Shown here one piece after another: positions 61,922-64,000 of a DNA stretch of 64,000 bases. This DNA comes from Reyranella sp. (GTDB taxonomy: Bacteria; Pseudomonadota; Alphaproteobacteria; Reyranellales; Reyranellaceae). The stretch is taken from contig NZ_JAUSBN010000004.1 in the NCBI RefSeq assembly GCF_030651995.1, positions 1 to 64,000 on the forward strand, given 5' to 3'. The number at the start of each line of letters is the position of its first letter. Position 1 is the first letter of the stretch. The translations under genes were made by a program, and so were the position numbers. The notes under the pieces were generated by a model, which made no database searches, was not told the DNA's origin, and saw only the letters and a program-made list of their open reading frames with translations.

Positions 61922-63210
61922 CTAGATCAGCGGCGCGCCCTTATCGAGCAGGCTGTCCAGAAAATCCTCGCGCGACGGGAGCTGTCCCGATTGCGTCGCC
62001 AAGATCAGCGCCTCTACGACCTGACGAGCCAGCGAACGGGCCATTACCTGCTCTCGGGTCGAGATGTCCGTCATGGCGCAGCCGTGCAGGAAGGCGCTTC
62101 TTATGTCGAAGAGCTGCTCATACTGGTCAGCGTGGCTACGGTTACCGAGCAAGCCGGCGACACGCCCTCGCATCCGGTTCGTCGCGCGCATTCCCTTATG
62201 GCGATCAGGCGCAACACGGAAACTCTTCTGATAGTCGGCGCGCAGCCCCAGCGCCGCCTCGATCGTTGTGATGTGGGCGAGAAATTCATCCACGCCTTCG
62301 GCAAGGAAGGCGCGGATCAGGAAATGGGCGACCGGCGTCTCAAACAGAACCGATTGCTTCGCCTGCTCAACGATCACCCACCGGCTCTGGTCCCAAACAG
62401 TCAGCTCGGTCGTAGCGTTGTCCTCAAGGCGCAGCTCGACTGGCCGCTCTTCTTCGTAGGTTCCGCCATAGCCGTCATCATAAATGCGATCTTCCCAGCT
62501 CAGCGTGTCGGGTGATGGCGGCGAGCCTGGACGCACGAAAATGTCGCTGTCGACGGTGTAAACCCACGGCACGCGGAATCCTCGCCAGTCCACTTCCGGC
62601 ATCGTCGACCAACTCTCCCAGGGCGCCAGCAGGAGGAAGAACAGCGCTTCGTCGAAGGCGCCTGGAAAACGTCCCTTGTGCGGCTCGATCTGCCCCAGAT
62701 CCTGGCTGAGATCCATCGAGAAAAACGGGACCGCCCGCACTTCCGGCCCGTGCTTGAACGCCACCGTCTCCTCGATGACCAGCCAGTGAAACTCCGACAG
62801 CCGTTCGGCGTCCAGTTCCAGCCGCGGATAGACCCGCTTTAGGCGGCGCTCATCGAAGAGCACCCGCAACTCGTCCGGCGTCAGCCGGCATAGCTTCGCC
62901 CGGCCGAAAGCAAGCGGCGATAGGTCATCCGCTAGATCGAGCGGCGCGAGATGCACCCGCGTGGAACGCGTGGAACGGAGCGCCGCGTCGAGACCCGCCG
63001 CCGCCTCTTCCACTGGAAGCGCCAAATGGACGGTGTCCTTTTGCAGATGGCACGGCAGCCCCAACGCCCTCAACGCCGTCGAGAGCGCGAATGCGGGGCC
63101 CGTCTTCCCCGTGCCGTAGTAGTCGTCACGGCAGGCCTCGCGCAGACGCACGAATGCCGGATGCGCGAGGATATTGTTAGGGCCAGGCGGGCTGAGCCGC
63201 CAGAGCTCGG
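61922..63210 (-). pseudogene. HEPN-like (Apea-type) protein lacking an evident start, fused downstream of truncated trbE
   Basis: C-terminal YEQLFDIRSAFLHGCAMTDISTREQVMARSLARQVVEALI with RxxxxH motif; no ATG/GTG/TTG seen between the junction and WRLSPPGPNNILAHPAF. Confidence 0.55.
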
Positions 63211-63214
63211 CGAT

Positions 63215-63552
63215 CGCTCCTCCTCCTCGAACGCCGCCTTTCGCTCGGCGTCTATCAGGGCGGACCCTGCATCGGGGAAGCTGCTCTCCGGGTAGGTGCT
63301 GGCCGGCAGTCGCTGGGCCTCGACGAAGATCGCCCAGCCGGAGCCCAGGCGGCGCAGCGAGTTGTTGAGGCGCCCGGCGACGCCGACGAGTTCCGCGGGA
63401 ACGGCCGAATCGAGATCGGGCCCCCGGAAATGCGCACTGCGTTGAAAGGACCCGTCCTTGTTGAGAACGACGCCGGGAGCGACCAGCGCCGCCCACGGCA
63501 GGAAGTCGGCAAGGCGCGTGGCCGAGTTTCGGTATTCGGCAAGGTTCATCAT
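63215..63552 (-). pseudogene. trbE: TrbE (VirB4-like) conjugation ATPase, N-terminal fragment only
   Basis: MMNLAEYRNSATRLADFLPWAALVAPGVVLNKDGSFQRSAHFRGPDLDSAVPAELVGVAGRLNNSLRRLGSGWAIFVEAQRLPASTYPESSFPDAGSALIDAERKAAFEE, then unrelated sequence. Confidence 0.8.
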
Positions 63553-63562
63553 GCCCTGGTCC

Positions 63563-63826
63563 TCACACGCCGAGTCGAGCGGGGATGCGCAGGTGGCGGC
63601 GCACTACCTCGACGAAGAGCGGGTCGCGCCGGGCTGCCCAGACCGCCAGTCCGTGGCCGATCAGCCAGATCAGAAAGCCGGCGATCCACAAGCGCAGGCC
63701 GAGGCCCAAGGCGGCGGCCAGAGTGCCATTGAGGATCGCAATCGATCGTGGCGCGCCGCCGAGCAAGATCGGCTCGGTCAGGGCGCGGTGAAGCGGCACC
63801 ACGAAGCCGGGAACTGGGTCGATCAT
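63563..63826 (-). CDS. trbD: TrbD (VirB3-like) conjugal transfer protein
   Basis: PGFVVPLHRALTEPILLGGAPRSIAILNGTLAAALGLGLRLWIAGFLIWLIGHGLAVWAARRDP. Confidence 0.88.
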   Translation of the reverse strand: MIDPVPGFVVPLHRALTEPILLGGAPRSIAILNGTLAAALGLGLRLWIAGFLIWLIGHGLAVWAARRDPLFVEVVRRHLRIPARLGV

Positions 63827-64000
63827 CAGACGAGAACCCCGCCGCCGAAGGAGAAGAACGACAGGAAGAAGCTCGACGCGGCAAAGGCGATCGAGATGCC
63901 GAACACGATCTGGATCAGACGTCGGAAGCCGCCCGACGTGTCACCGAAGGCCAGGGTGAGGCCCGTGACGATGATGATGATCACGGCAACGATCTTGGCC
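63826..64000 (-). CDS. trbC: TrbC (VirB2-like) pilin precursor, C-terminal part (runs off window)
   Basis: Manual translation: AKIVAVIIIIVTGLTLAFGDTSGGFRRLIQIVFGISIAFAASSFFLSFFSFGGGVLV*. Confidence 0.82.
   Translation of the reverse strand, partial: AKIVAVIIIIVTGLTLAFGDTSGGFRRLIQIVFGISIAFAASSFFLSFFSFGGGVLV

Noticed and set aside
61922-63496. Full 524-aa ORF as one protein
   Set aside because: The first ~95 residues are out-of-frame trbE sequence; only the part after the junction near 63213 looks like a genuine protein

Overview
GC-rich alphaproteobacterial-type DNA with three domains. (1) About 1-30.3 kb: an exopolysaccharide/capsule locus with sulfation genes (cysD-cysNC, three sulfotransferase-like proteins, two GT61-like and several other glycosyltransferases, an FkbM methyltransferase, KpsM/KpsE-like export proteins, a KpsT-like protein that has lost its ATPase motifs, and rfbA/rfbC/rfbD). 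It ends in an in-frame chimera of an ABC-F ATPase N-terminal half and an SqdB-like epimerase C-terminal half. (2) About 31-43.8 kb: VapBC-type toxin-antitoxin, (6-4) photolyase-like protein plus DUF2256, LysR, a DabB-DabA inorganic-carbon transporter operon with an orphan second CysD, a DUF808 protein, a decayed outer-membrane beta-barrel gene, a GSU2403-like nucleotidyltransferase behind a four-copy operator array, and dispersed palindromic repeats. (3) About 44-64 kb, all on the minus strand: a candidate defence island. Its core is a colinear, tightly packed operon: DEAD/DUF1998 giant helicase, SNF2 (DrmD-like) helicase, Eco57I/DrmMI-like DNA methyltransferase, zinc-hook SMC-like ATPase, HNH protein. 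An AbiEi/AbiEii pair, a 5'-truncated HEPN-like gene and a trbC-trbD-trbE' conjugation remnant lie upstream. The core resembles DISARM but lacks a visible PLD nuclease and has an SMC-like ATPase plus HNH protein instead; it is the best candidate for an undescribed system here. All family calls were made by reading motifs in the supplied translations; no database search was run.
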